Positions 25,118-35,723 of a DNA stretch of 64,000 bases are shown one piece after another; the stretch's first letter is position 1; every line of letters begins with the position of its first letter. The stretch comes from Alkalidesulfovibrio alkalitolerans DSM 16529. Its GTDB lineage: Bacteria; Desulfobacterota; Desulfovibrionia; Desulfovibrionales; Desulfovibrionaceae. The stretch is taken from NCBI RefSeq assembly GCF_000422245.1, contig NZ_ATHI01000031.1, forward strand, positions 124,001-188,000, written 5' to 3'. Both the position numbers and the translations under genes were made by a program. The notes below the pieces were generated by a model that ran no database searches, was not told where the DNA came from, and saw nothing but the letters and a program-made list of their open reading frames with translations.

Positions 25118-25780
25118 ATGACTTACAATTTCGGTGCGTTGCTCGACTATCTTCCGTTTTTTCTGCCTGCCGCGTGGATGACGCTTCAAGTCGCGGCGCT
25201 GGGCATTTTTCTTGGGCTGGCGCTCGGCCTTTGCACCGCGTTTTGCCGCATATCCGACCGGATATGGCTGAATTGGCCCGCGCAGGTATATATCTACGTC
25301 ATCCGGGGAACGCCGCTGTTGTTGCAGTTGCTGTTTCTCTACTACGGCTTGCGCGGACTCCTCGGCCTTTCGGCCCTGACATCGGCGGTTTTGGCGCTCG
25401 GTGTGCACAACGGCGCGTATATCGGCGAGATTTTCCGGGGCGCCATCCTCTCCATCTCGACCGGCCAGATGGAGGCGGCACGCTCCATCGGCATGACGCG
25501 GACCCGCGCCATGGTGCGCATCATCCTGCCGCAGGCCTTCAAGCGCGCCGTGCCGCCGCTGGGCAACCAGTTCATCATCGCGCTGAAGGATTCGTCCCTG
25601 GCGAGCGCCATCACCATCAACGAGCTTTTGCTCAAGAGCCAGCAATTGGCGTCGTCGAATTTCATGATGATGGAGATGCTGACCATCGCCGCGCTGTTCT
25701 ATCTCTTCTACACCGGGATATTCACCTTGATATTCTCGCGGATCGAGCGGCGGTTGCGTGTAAGCGAAGGAGTTGCCTGA
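25118..25780 (+). CDS. Polar amino acid ABC transporter, permease
   Basis: 220 aa, inner-membrane permease of the HisM/GlnP family with about five helices. The EAA loop reads [43 protein letters not shown] earlier is equally typical. AAGGA stands about six bases before the ATG at 25118. Only one permease gene is present, so a homodimer is expected. Its TGA overlaps the ATPase ATG by one base. Confidence 0.93.
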   Translation: MTYNFGALLDYLPFFLPAAWMTLQVAALGIFLGLALGLCTAFCRISDRIWLNWPAQVYIYVIRGTPLLLQLLFLYYGLRGLLGLSALTSAVLALGVHNGAYIGEIFRGAILSISTGQMEAARSIGMTRTRAMVRIILPQAFKRAVPPLGNQFIIALKDSSLASAITINELLLKSQQLASSNFMMMEMLTIAALFYLFYTGIFTLIFSRIERRLRVSEGVA

Positions 25781-26532
25781 TGATGAACGGCGAGAACGTC
25801 GATGCGCCCCGCATAAGCGTGCGGGGCCTGCACAAATGGTTCGGGGACCTGCACGTTCTGCGGGGGATCGACATGGACGTGGTCCGCTCCGAGGTGGTTA
25901 CGGTCATCGGTGCGTCCGGCTCGGGGAAGAGCACCTTCCTGCGGTGCCTCAATTTTCTCGAACACGCGCAAAAAGGAATCATCTCCGTGGACGGCGAGCC
26001 GGTGCCCGACAGCGAGCGCGCACGAAACGCCCTGCGCGCCCGTCTGGGAATGGTTTTCCAACACTTCAACCTTTTTCCGCACATGACGGTGCTTGGCAAC
26101 GTCATCGAGGGACCCACCCAGGTGCTCGGGAGGTCCCGCAAGGAGGCCGAGGAGGTCGGCCGCGCCTACCTTGCCAAAGTCGGTCTCTCGGACAAGGAGC
26201 AAGCTTGGCCGAGCCAGCTTTCCGGCGGCCAGAAACAGCGCGTGGCCATCGCCAGAGCCCTGGCCATGGAACCGGAAGCCATCCTCTTCGACGAGCCGAC
26301 TAGCGCTCTCGATCCCGAACTGGTCGGCGAGGTGCTCTCGGTCATGCGTGAACTGGCCGACGAAGGCATGACCATGGTCGTCGTCACGCACGAGATGGGC
26401 TTTGCCCGCGAGGTGGCGGACACGGTCCATTTCATGGACCAGGGAGTTGTCGTGGAGAGCGGCGAACCGCAGGCGCTGTTCACGGAACCGACACAGGCGC
26501 GGACCAGAGAATTCCTGGGCCAGATTCTTTAG
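25780..26532 (+). CDS. Polar amino acid ABC transporter, ATP-binding protein
   Basis: 250 aa. Walker [10 protein letters not shown] (residues 44-52), Q-loop FQHFNLFPH, signature LSGGQKQR, Walker [14 protein letters not shown] and H-loop THEMGFA, all as in GlnQ/HisP. The start at 25780 (first of two ATGs) has AAGGAG seven bases upstream. Powers the binding protein and permease encoded just before it. The operon probably continues into the aminomutase gene 52 bases downstream. Confidence 0.95.
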   Translation: MMNGENVDAPRISVRGLHKWFGDLHVLRGIDMDVVRSEVVTVIGASGSGKSTFLRCLNFLEHAQKGIISVDGEPVPDSERARNALRARLGMVFQHFNLFPHMTVLGNVIEGPTQVLGRSRKEAEEVGRAYLAKVGLSDKEQAWPSQLSGGQKQRVAIARALAMEPEAILFDEPTSALDPELVGEVLSVMRELADEGMTMVVVTHEMGFAREVADTVHFMDQGVVVESGEPQALFTEPTQARTREFLGQIL

Positions 26533-26584
26533 GCTCCAGGCCTTGGAATCCTCTTTTCCGCGCGAAAAACACAAAGGATAGTGC

Positions 26585-27919
26585 ATGACCATCTACAATC
26601 CGCATCAGCAGGAAGTCTCCAAACGGATCAACGAGAACGCCGATCTGGCCAAATGGACCGACTGGCGCTGGCACATCCGAAACGCGGTGCGCAGCGTGTC
26701 CGGCTTCGAGAAACTGACCGGCATCCGTTTTCCGGACGAGGACAGGGTGGCCTACGAGCGCACCATCGAGACCTTCCCTCTGTCCATCACGCCGTACTAT
26801 CTCTCGCTCATCGATCCGCGCGATTACCAAAACGACCCGGTCTTCAGGCAGGCGTTTCCGTCCGTGCGCGAGTTGGACATCGCCCCGGCGGACATGGCCG
26901 ACCCGCTGCACGAGGACGTGGACAGTCCCGCGCCGGGCATCACCCACCGCTACCCCGACCGAGCCTTGTTCCACGTCTCGAACCTGTGCTCCATGTACTG
27001 CCGCCATTGCACGCGCAAGCGCAAGGTCGGCGACGATGGACACATTCCCGGGCGGGAGGAACTCGAACAGGGCTTGGCCTACATCCGCGCGACCCCACAG
27101 GTGCGCGACGTCATTCTCTCCGGCGGCGATCCGCTCATGCTGCCCGACGAGACCATCGATTGGCTGTTGTGGAGCCTGTCCAAGATAGAGCACGTGGAGA
27201 TCGTGCGCATCGGCACCCGCATGCCCGTGGTCTTGCCCTACCGCATCACCGACGATCTGACGCGGATCATCAAGCAGTACCACCCTGTGTGGTTGAACAC
27301 CCACTTCAACCACCCGCGCGAGATTACCCGCTCGGCAAAGGTGGCCCTGCGCCGCCTCGCGGACGCGGGGGTGCCGCTGGGCAACCAGTCCGTGCTTCTG
27401 GCGGGCGTCAACGACTGCCCGCGCATCATGCGTACGCTCGTGCGCTCGCTGGTCAAGAACCGTGTGCGGCCCTACTACCTCTACCAGTGCGATTTGTCCG
27501 AAGGGCTCTCGCACTTCCGCACGCCCGTAGGCAAAGGCATCGAGATCATCGAATCCCTGGTCGGCCATACCTCCGGATTCGCCCGGCCCACATACGTCAT
27601 CGACGCGCCGGGCGGCGGGGGCAAGGTGCCGGTGATGCCCAACTACGTCATCTCCTGGGGTACGAACAAAGTCGTGTTGCGCAACTACGAGGGCGTGATC
27701 ACGACCTACACCGAGCCCGACTGTTATCAGGCCACGGTCTGCGACCGCAATTGCCGCGACTGCGACCTGCAACTCCAAGAAGACGGCGCGGACGAATACC
27801 GGGCCGTGGGTGTGGAGAAGCTTCTGGCCGACTGGGACGAGACGTCGAGCCTGACGCCCATGGAGAACGAGCGGCACATCCGGCGCGTGGCCAACGAGGA
27901 GGGCGTGGATGACGCATAG
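26585..27919 (+). CDS. ablA: Lysine 2,3-aminomutase (radical SAM)
   Basis: 444 aa. Radical SAM cluster CSMYCRHC (C135, C139, C142); PLP lysine in [10 protein letters not shown] (K347). The two acidic residues that in clostridial lysine 2,3-aminomutase bind the substrate epsilon-amino group are both kept: D303 in YQCDLSEG and D340 in IDAPGG. Glutamate 2,3-aminomutases replace them, so L-lysine is the likely substrate and beta-lysine the product. Three C-terminal Cys (CDRNCRDC) match the zinc-binding tail. It overlaps the acetyltransferase gene by 11 bases, which is diagnostic for the acetyl-beta-lysine pathway. Confidence 0.93.
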   Translation: MTIYNPHQQEVSKRINENADLAKWTDWRWHIRNAVRSVSGFEKLTGIRFPDEDRVAYERTIETFPLSITPYYLSLIDPRDYQNDPVFRQAFPSVRELDIAPADMADPLHEDVDSPAPGITHRYPDRALFHVSNLCSMYCRHCTRKRKVGDDGHIPGREELEQGLAYIRATPQVRDVILSGGDPLMLPDETIDWLLWSLSKIEHVEIVRIGTRMPVVLPYRITDDLTRIIKQYHPVWLNTHFNHPREITRSAKVALRRLADAGVPLGNQSVLLAGVNDCPRIMRTLVRSLVKNRVRPYYLYQCDLSEGLSHFRTPVGKGIEIIESLVGHTSGFARPTYVIDAPGGGGKVPVMPNYVISWGTNKVVLRNYEGVITTYTEPDCYQATVCDRNCRDCDLQLQEDGADEYRAVGVEKLLADWDETSSLTPMENERHIRRVANEEGVDDA

Positions 27920-28799
27920 AGCCGTCCAGGAAGATCAACCGCGCGACGTGATCGAGCGCGTGGGGCCCGCACTAGTGCAGCACGGGCCGCTCTCCGACCG
28001 TGTCTATCTCATGAAGCTCGGCGCGGCGGACGAGGCCCAGGGCGTCGTCGAAAGGCTCGATTCCCTGGCGAGAAGGCGCGGCTACAGCAAGTTCTTCGCC
28101 AAGGTTCCAGAGGAGGCGCGCGACCTTTTCTTCGCACGCGGATTCGTGGAGGAGGCGAGAGTGCCGCGCATGCACCGGGGCAGGCGCGCCGTATCTTTCA
28201 TGTCGCGGTTTTACGAGGAATGGCGCGAAACGCCCAAAAAGCCCGAACTGCTCGACGAGGTGCTGCGGGCCGCCTTTGCACGGCAGGGGGAGGGGATTGA
28301 CGCGGAATCCAGGCTCCATGAGCTCAGGCGGCTTTCGGACGACGACGCCCCAGCCATGGCCGAGATCTTTTCCGAGGTCTTCGCGAGCTATCCCTTTCCC
28401 ATCCACGATCCCGCGTACCTGCGCGAAACAATGACCGAAAACGTGGTCTATCACGGCGCGTACGAGAACGGACGGCTCGTGGCCGTGGCCTCCGCCGAGA
28501 TGAACGAGGCAGGATGCAATGTGGAGATGACCGATTTCGCCACTCTGCCAGGACAGCGGGGCAGGGGACTCGCGGGCGTTTTGCTCGCGCGCATGGAGAA
28601 GGACATGGCCGAGCGAGGTTTCCTCACCGCCTACACCATCGCCCGGGCGGCATCCTTCGGCATGAACATCGCTTTTGCCCGGGCCGGGTACCGTTTCGCC
28701 GGGCGTTTGACTCGCAACACAAACATCGCGGGCAGCCTCGAATGCATGAACGTCTGGCACAAGCCTCTTTTTGGGGCGGGCGGGGTGGCCGCGGCCTGA
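27909..28799 (+). CDS. ablB: Beta-lysine N-acetyltransferase
   Basis: 296 aa GNAT protein with an N-terminal half specific to AblB ([31 protein letters not shown]) and a C-terminal acetyl-CoA domain ([19 protein letters not shown]). AblB acetylates beta-lysine to N-epsilon-acetyl-beta-lysine, a compatible solute known from methanogens and some bacteria under salt stress. The 11-base overlap with ablA implies coupled translation. Together the pair suggests an organism facing saline or fluctuating osmolarity. Confidence 0.88.
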   Translation: MTHRAVQEDQPRDVIERVGPALVQHGPLSDRVYLMKLGAADEAQGVVERLDSLARRRGYSKFFAKVPEEARDLFFARGFVEEARVPRMHRGRRAVSFMSRFYEEWRETPKKPELLDEVLRAAFARQGEGIDAESRLHELRRLSDDDAPAMAEIFSEVFASYPFPIHDPAYLRETMTENVVYHGAYENGRLVAVASAEMNEAGCNVEMTDFATLPGQRGRGLAGVLLARMEKDMAERGFLTAYTIARAASFGMNIAFARAGYRFAGRLTRNTNIAGSLECMNVWHKPLFGAGGVAAA

Positions 28800-28893
28800 G
28801 GAACGATTCGTCGCGCGCGGGGTTGCCAGCCATGTCGCGATATCCTATGCGGACTCCTCCCGACTGGACGCACGGTTGCAACGAGGAATGATG

Positions 28894-29754
28894 ATGGCCA
28901 AGAGATTCGACTATACCTACACCGTCTGGTGGAACTGCCTGCTCATCACCCTGGGCGGCTCGCTTTTTGCCCTTGGCGCAAAGAGCGTGGCCGTGCCGCA
29001 CGGCTTCATCGCGGGCGGTGTTTTCGGCGTGGGCATGCTGCTCAACTACGTCTCGGGACTGCTCACGCCCGGTGTGTGGTATTTCCTGCTCAACGTGCCG
29101 CTCTTTGTGCTCGGCCGCTATTACGTCAGCAAGCGTTTCTTCTGGTACAGCCTCTACGCCATGGTCCTGACCACGCTGGTCTACGAGTCCATCTCCTACG
29201 ACATGGGCATCCAGACGCAGCTTTATGCGGCCATCGCGGCCGGGGTGATCTGCGGCGCGGGCGCGGGCCTCGTGCTTCGTTCACTCGGTTCCAACGGCGG
29301 CTTGGACGTCCTCGCGGTGATCCTTTTTCAGCGCTACAACATCGGCATCGGCCGTTTCTATTTTCTTTTCAATCTGGGGCTGTTCAGCGTGGGGCTGGTC
29401 TTTTTGGACATAGACTTGGTCATCGCCTCGCTCATTTTCGTCTTTATTACCAGTGTGGTCGTGGACCAGATGCTCTCCCTGTTCTCGCAGCGCAAGAGCG
29501 TGTTCATCGTTTCGGAGAAGAATCGCGAGATCGCCCGCGAGATCTTGGACAAGCTCAAGCAGGGCGCGACCTTCATCAAGGGCTACGGGGCCTTTTCCGA
29601 GAAGGAACGCGACATCCTGATGACCGTGGTCAACAACGTGCAGCTTAAGCGCCTGGAGGAAATCGTCTTTTCCATAGACGACTCGGCCCTGTTCATTGTG
29701 GAGAACACCTTCAGCGTGCTCGGGGCATCGTTTTCCAAGCGCAAGCTTTATTAG
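28894..29754 (+). CDS. YitT family membrane protein (DUF161/DUF2179)
   Basis: 286 aa. GAGGA lies six bases before the ATG at 28894 (two more ATGs stand directly upstream). N-terminal two-thirds: about five to six transmembrane segments with GSLFALGAKSVAVPHGFIAGG and GSNGGLDVLAVIL, family marks of YitT. C-terminal about 90 residues form the soluble DUF2179 domain (FIKGYGAFSEKERDILMTVVN), often taken as a ligand-sensing ferredoxin-like fold. Inner membrane; substrate unknown. Possibly read through from ablB (94-base gap). Confidence 0.9.
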   Translation: MAKRFDYTYTVWWNCLLITLGGSLFALGAKSVAVPHGFIAGGVFGVGMLLNYVSGLLTPGVWYFLLNVPLFVLGRYYVSKRFFWYSLYAMVLTTLVYESISYDMGIQTQLYAAIAAGVICGAGAGLVLRSLGSNGGLDVLAVILFQRYNIGIGRFYFLFNLGLFSVGLVFLDIDLVIASLIFVFITSVVVDQMLSLFSQRKSVFIVSEKNREIAREILDKLKQGATFIKGYGAFSEKERDILMTVVNNVQLKRLEEIVFSIDDSALFIVENTFSVLGASFSKRKLY

Positions 29755-29763
29755 CAGGCCTGT

Positions 29764-29812
29764 GAAAAAACCCCCGGCCCCGGACAATTCGTTCCGGCGG
29801 GCGGGGGCTTTT
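29764..29812. terminator. Bidirectional terminator between yitT and the MBL lactonase-like gene
   Basis: A6 then a GC-rich interrupted stem (CCCCCGGCCCCGGA with TCCGGCGGGCGGGGG) and TTTT on the right. Lies exactly between two convergent genes. Confidence 0.75.
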
Positions 29813-29838
29813 CGCATCGCGCCTTGGAACGCGCGGCG

Positions 29839-30591
29839 TCATCCGGGAATCGGCGCTCCCGAGGCGAAGCGGGGATCGTGCAGGGGCAGGATGATGTCCG
29901 CCATCTCCTTGACCCGCTTCATGATGTCATAGGCTTCGTAGGGATTCGTGCAGGTACCCGGAGGGATGACCTCCATCTCCATGGCCGTCACGTCCTTGGG
30001 CGGGAAGAGGTTGTCCATGATCACGCAAAAGCCGGTGATCGCGGCCTTGCCCTTGGCCGTGTCCACAAGCACGGTCAGCCCGCCCTCGGTGTGGGCCGGA
30101 GTGTGGACCACGCGTACGCCGGGCGCGATCTCCATGTCTTCGCTGACGACACGGATCTGCCCGTTCTCCTCCACGTCCAGGATGTAGTCCTCAAGGTAGC
30201 GGAAATCCAGCGGATGTGGGTCGTGGATCCGGGCCAGTTCCTTCTCGTGGACGTATATGGCCGCGTTCTCGAACTTGTAGTCGTTTTCGCAGTGGTCGTT
30301 GTGCAGGTGCGTGTGGATGACGATGTCGATATCCGCCGGGGTCAGGCCGAACCGGCCGAGACCTTCCTCGATGGTTTCGATGCGGCCGCCAAGCGACTTC
30401 TCGCGATCCTCGGAGCGGATGGGCTGCATCTCGCCGGTGTCCACCAGGATGCGCTTGTCGCCGCCTTCCAGGTACCAGGCGTAGATGGGAATCACGTAGG
30501 GCGTGCCGTAGCCGTGCTGGTAGGTCATCATGCCCTTGTCGAAAAGCTTGCTGCCCACCACGATGGGATGGATGACGTAGGTAGTGCTCAT
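29839..30591 (-). CDS. N-acyl homoserine lactonase-like MBL fold hydrolase
   Basis: 250 aa. Metal motif HTHLHNDHCEND (HxHxDH), later HTPAHTEGG and LPLHDPRF, the arrangement of AttM/AiiA-like lactonases. Start at 30591 with AGGAG ten bases upstream. The catalytic Asp and all His ligands are present. Whether it cleaves acyl-homoserine lactones cannot be read from sequence; many relatives act on other lactones. The IS481 insertion lies 171 bases upstream of its start. Confidence 0.8.
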   Translation of the reverse strand: MSTTYVIHPIVVGSKLFDKGMMTYQHGYGTPYVIPIYAWYLEGGDKRILVDTGEMQPIRSEDREKSLGGRIETIEEGLGRFGLTPADIDIVIHTHLHNDHCENDYKFENAAIYVHEKELARIHDPHPLDFRYLEDYILDVEENGQIRVVSEDMEIAPGVRVVHTPAHTEGGLTVLVDTAKGKAAITGFCVIMDNLFPPKDVTAMEMEVIPPGTCTNPYEAYDIMKRVKEMADIILPLHDPRFASGAPIPG

Positions 30592-30755
30592 GGGCGATGG
30601 GTCTCCTGCTGATTGTCCGTGCCCTGGGCCGGATCCACGGGCGCTGCGGGTTTCGCTGATAACATCTCGAAGGTGTCTGGACAAGGGACGGCAGCGCGAC
30701 ATGAGCTGAACGGCTTCGGACGCGCATTGTGAGGCACAGAAAAGGCGGAGCAGAT

Positions 30756-30762
30756 CATTGAG
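30756..30762. repeat. Target site duplication, left copy
   Basis: CATTGAG directly abuts the left terminal repeat of the IS element; the identical heptamer abuts the right end at 31975-31981. Confidence 0.8.
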
Positions 30763-30788
30763 TGTTCTGAGATGGTTATCCCCTGACA
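30763..30788 (+). repeat. IS481 left terminal inverted repeat
   Basis: Begins TGTTCTGAGATGG and ends CCCTGACA. The reverse complement of the right end begins TGTACAGAGATAG and ends ACCTGACA; 20 of 26 positions agree. Confidence 0.8.
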
Positions 30789-30881
30789 GTAGGCCCTCGC
30801 AAGAGGAAGTGGCCATGCCGTCCCTTGGTGGGGTAGCGATGAGGTTACGAAGCTTCATCCACCCACAACCAGGAGAACGTC

Positions 30882-31926
30882 ATGACCACGGGGAAGAAGG
30901 TAGCACGAAGGAAGCTGAGCTTGCTAGAGTTGGCTACGGAGTTGGGCAACGTCAGAAGGCGTGCAAGATCATGGGCTATTCGCGGCAGCAGTTCTACGAG
31001 ATACGGCGCAACTTCCAGAGTTTCGGGGCTGACGGTCTGCTCGACAGGCTGCCCGGAGCCAGGGGGCCGCATCCCAACCGCGTGGACGAGGCAGTGGAAA
31101 AGGCCATTCTCGACTACAGCCGGGACTTCCCGACGCACGGTCCGCTGCGGGTGGCGCAGCAGTTGGTCTTGCAGGGCGTGCAGGTGAGTTCTGGAGGCGT
31201 GCGCGTGTCTGGAGCCGCCACGACCTGCTCTCCCGTCATTCACGGCTCTTACGGCTGGAGCGTTTCGCGCGTGCGCAGGACGTGAAGCTGAGCGACGAGC
31301 AAGTTCGCATGCTGGAACGATTCAGCCCGGAGTTCAGGGAGCGGCACATCGAGACCCGTCACACGGGCGACCTCGTGGCCGTGGACACGTTCTTCGTGGG
31401 GGTGCTCAAGGGCGTGGGCCGCATCTACCTGCAATCGGCCCTGGACTGCCACAGCCGCTACGCGTTCGGACGCCTGTACACCACCAAGCTGCCGGTGACG
31501 GCGGTGCACCTGCTCAACGAAGACGTGCTGCCGCACTTTGAGGCGCACGGCACAACGATCACGACCGTGCTCTCGGACAACGGGCGGGAGTTCTGCGGCC
31601 GTCCCGACCGACACCCGTATGAGCTTTTCCTGCAACTGGAAGGCATTGAGCACCGCACCACCAAGGTCCGGCGACCGCAGAGCAACGGTTTTGTGGAACG
31701 CCTGCACCGGACCCTTTTGGACGAGCATTTCCGGATCAAGGGCCGGGAAAAGTGGTACGAGTCGGTGGATGAAATGCAAAAGGATCTGGACAGTTACCTG
31801 CATCACTACAACCATGAGCGTGCCCACCAGGGACGCGGCATGGAAGGCAGAACGCCCTACCAGGCGTTCCTCGACGGCATCCTGAAGAAGGAGCCGGGAA
31901 GAAAGGCGGCAAAGGACGCTGCGTAA
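30882..31926 (+). pseudogene. IS481-family transposase, two frameshifts
   Basis: AGGAG six bases before ATG 30882 opens MTTGKKVARRKLSLLELATEL. The frame shifts near 30951-30956 to QKACKIMGYSRQQFYEIRR (helix-turn-helix) and again near 31200-31207 to VWSRHDLLSR followed by the DDE core: AVDTFFVG (D), LSDNGREF (D), FVERLHRTLLDE (E). Both shifts are equivalent to one missing base. Rejoined, the protein would be about 348 aa, normal for IS481. The catalytic triad is intact in the last segment, so only reading frame is damaged. Sequencing error at two sites is an alternative. Confidence 0.88.
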
Positions 31927-31948
31927 CTCAGCCCCCCAAGGGCGGCAG

Positions 31949-31974
31949 TGTCAGGTGAATACTATCTCTGTACA
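31949..31974 (-). repeat. IS481 right terminal inverted repeat
   Basis: Reads TGTCAGGTGAATACT...TGTACA on the plus strand; partner of the left repeat at 30763-30788. Confidence 0.8.
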
Positions 31975-31981
31975 CATTGAG
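31975..31981. repeat. Target site duplication, right copy
   Basis: CATTGAG, identical to 30756-30762. Confidence 0.8.
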
Positions 31982-32502
31982 TCGCCGCGGCGCGTCCACG
32001 TGTTTATCTTGCAATGACGCAAGACATGCAATGTCGTTTGTGGCATGTCATCACATGGGGATGTGCTATGAAGCGACAGGGTATCTTTCAATCTTATATT
32101 GTGTGTTCCGAACATTTCTATGGCGATTTCAGTCAAACACGTTTGTTTCATCGAGGCATAAATCTATTCTTAAATCGAAATATGAACGATGGCGTGTTGT
32201 AAAAAATTTTTTTAAAATAAAATGTGTTTGATTTTGAATGTTGCCTTGTCTATTAATTTGTATATTTATTTATAGTATAGCATTTGATATGATTTTTTTT
32301 AAGAATATGTATCATTTTTATAGAATCATGACGAAAGTGATTTCATTCATTCCAATGGTGAGGCGGTTGTAGAATATGGATGCAGATCAGGATGGCAACG
32401 GATAACATGATTTGAGTGGTGGCCTTTCCTTTCTTGCATTGCATTCTTCGTTGTTTCACAGAAGGCCGTTTCGCGGAGCTAAAAGGTCTGGAATTCGCCG
32501 GA
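31982..32502. other. AT-rich intergenic tract without a convincing gene
   Basis: Between the IS and the RRM leader lies about 520 bp of DNA far richer in A and T than the rest of the window, with runs such as AATTTTTTTAAAATAAAATG near 32,205-32,225. Short frames exist but none has a ribosome site plus a plausible protein. Together with the tract at 23.7-24.0 kb it brackets the accessory genes. Confidence 0.5.
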
Positions 32503-32590
32503 CAAGAAAAAAGTCACATCCCCGTAATTTTTTTTCTTGCTAGATGTGTCACCTTCGGGTAGTCGGGAATGGCTTACCCGAGCGTAAGCC
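32503..32590 (+). promoter_or_regulatory. Structured 5' leader of the RRM gene, possible pseudoknot and competing hairpins
   Basis: CAAGAAAAAA (32503-32512) pairs perfectly with TTTTTTCTTG (32530-32539); CACATC inside that loop (32515-32520) pairs with GATGTG downstream (32543-32548), which is an H-type pseudoknot order. Next, TCGGGTA (32555-32561) can pair with TACCCGA (32575-32581), while GGCTTAC (32571-32577) can pair with GTAAGCC (32584-32590); these two exclude each other. The RRM start is 67 bases further on. Looks like a regulatory RNA leader, perhaps thermo- or cold-responsive; no known family recognised. Confidence 0.45.
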
Positions 32591-32656
32591 GAGGTTGGGG
32601 CCACGTATTCTTGTTTCACTATCAACTTTTTTCATCACGCATCAGGAGATCATTTC

Positions 32657-32929
32657 ATGTCCACGTCCATCTATGTCGGCAATCTGCCTTTCTCCGTTTC
32701 CGAGGAAGACGTCCGTAACCACTTCGCCAGCTACGGCGAGGTCTTCAACGTGAAGTTCATCATGGATCGCGAGACTGGCAGGTTCCGTGGCTTCGGTTTC
32801 GTCGAGATGGATGAGGCTGCCGCCAAGGCCGCCATCGAGGCCCTCGACGGTAAGGACTTCAACGGCCGCACTCTGCGCGTCAACGAGGCCAACCAGAAGA
32901 AGCCCGCCCGGCCCCGCCGCGACTACTAG
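32657..32929 (+). CDS. RRM-type RNA-binding protein
   Basis: 90 aa, one RNA recognition motif: RNP2 IYVGNL at residues 5-10 and RNP1 RGFGFVEM at about 43-50. A short basic tail (KKPARPRRDY) follows. AGGAG lies about nine bases before the ATG. Such small single-RRM proteins are abundant in deltaproteobacteria and cyanobacteria, often cold-induced, and may act as RNA chaperones. It has its own terminator and a long structured leader, so it is a single-gene unit with probable post-transcriptional control. Confidence 0.95.
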   Translation: MSTSIYVGNLPFSVSEEDVRNHFASYGEVFNVKFIMDRETGRFRGFGFVEMDEAAAKAAIEALDGKDFNGRTLRVNEANQKKPARPRRDY

Positions 32930-32953
32930 CAGCCCGAACCGTTTTCAGAGAGT

Positions 32954-32988
32954 CCCCGCCCCGCACTCACGCCGGGCGGGGTTTTTTT
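32954..32988 (+). terminator. Terminator of the RRM gene
   Basis: CCCCGCCC pairs with GGGCGGGG across a 12-base loop, followed by seven T residues. Confidence 0.93.
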
Positions 32989-33041
32989 CGCCTCCCCCTT
33001 TCGCCACCCTTCCGTCATACACGCAGGATATCCCTACCGCC

Positions 33042-34871
<1,830 letters not shown>

Positions 34872-34961
34872 CAGGCCGCGTCAAGAGCCGGGTTTGCGGC
34901 GGGGGAGGTTGCGGACTCAAAAGCATTGAGCGGCCGGATGATTTGGTGCTAGATACGCACG

Positions 34962-35714
34962 ATGAACCTGCCGGACGTGGGAAAAACCGCACGACGCCTC
35001 AGGCAGGGTCTGGTTCTCGGCATGGGAGTCGGACTCGGCTGGGCCGTGATCTGTACGCTTTTCGATCTTTGGTCGAAAGCCGACGCAGGGTATCAGGCAC
35101 TGCTTTTCGGATACATCACGCTTGGTTCCATGGCCTCCTTTGGGGTTTTCGGATATGTGGTCGGGAGGCATGAGCAGCGATTCGCCGAATTGTCGTTGGT
35201 GGATCACCTGACGCGACTCTTCAACACACGCTATTTCCATGAGACCTTGAAAGCCGAATTCAGCAACGCCCAGCGTTATACCAAGCCGCTCACGCTCATT
35301 TTGCTCGACCTGGACCACTTCAAACAGGTCAACGACACTTGGGGGCATCCCGCGGGCGACAAGGTGTTGAAGATCGTGGCCCAAACCGTGGCGGGGCTGG
35401 TGCGTCAGGGTGACACCGTGGCCCGCGTGGGCGGCGAGGAATTTGCGGTCATCATGCCCAACACGGATGCCGAGGGTGGGTTGACGCTTGCCGAGCGCAT
35501 ACGCAACGTGATCAAATAGCACCCCGTTGCCATGCCTGACGGAAGCCACGTCACGGTGCGCGTCTCGCTCGGCGTGGCCGAACTGGACCACAAGGCCGTC
35601 TCCACGGCCACGGAATTTTTCGCCATCGTCGATCAGGCTTTGTACGAGGCCAAGGAGGCGGGCCGGGACCGGACCGTGGTGGCGACGAAACGACACGAGA
35701 AAGAAACGGAGTAA
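34962..35714 (+). pseudogene. Membrane-anchored GGDEF protein interrupted by an in-frame TAG
   Basis: Residues about 14-67 hold two transmembrane helices; the GGDEF domain follows (SLVDHLTRLFNTRYF, LDLDHFKQVNDTWGHPAGD, catalytic RVGGEEFAV). After IRNVIK a TAG at 35517-35519 interrupts the frame, and the same frame continues HPVAMPDGSHVTVRVSLGVAEL to a stop at 35714, exactly the missing C-terminal part of the domain. Only one codon is wrong, so it is a recent nonsense mutation, a sequencing error, or a suppressed codon. The truncated 185-aa product would lack the last strands and probably not make cyclic di-GMP. The intact version would be 250 aa. Confidence 0.8.
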
Positions 35715-35723
35715 GGAGAAGCG

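Larger units (their letters stand above)
30763..31974 (+). mobile_element. IS481-family insertion sequence, complete ends, defective transposase
   Basis: 1,212 bp bounded by imperfect 26-bp terminal inverted repeats (30763-30788 and 31949-31974, 20 of 26 matching, ends TGT...ACA) and flanked by a 7-bp direct repeat CATTGAG. It contains one transposase gene broken by two frameshifts. Intact flanking duplication means the insertion is not ancient or has not been rearranged. The family call rests on the transposase motifs. Confidence 0.9.

Noticed and set aside
32787-33041. N-terminal extension of TypA back into the RRM gene
   Set aside because: The extension is out of frame with RRM, crosses a strong terminator, and TypA normally begins at MRNQAIRNIAIIAHVDHGK.
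35517-35519. Pyrrolysine codon in the GGDEF gene
   Set aside because: No Pyl genes in the window, family not known to carry Pyl, and TAG is used as an ordinary stop by several neighbours; kept only as a remote option.
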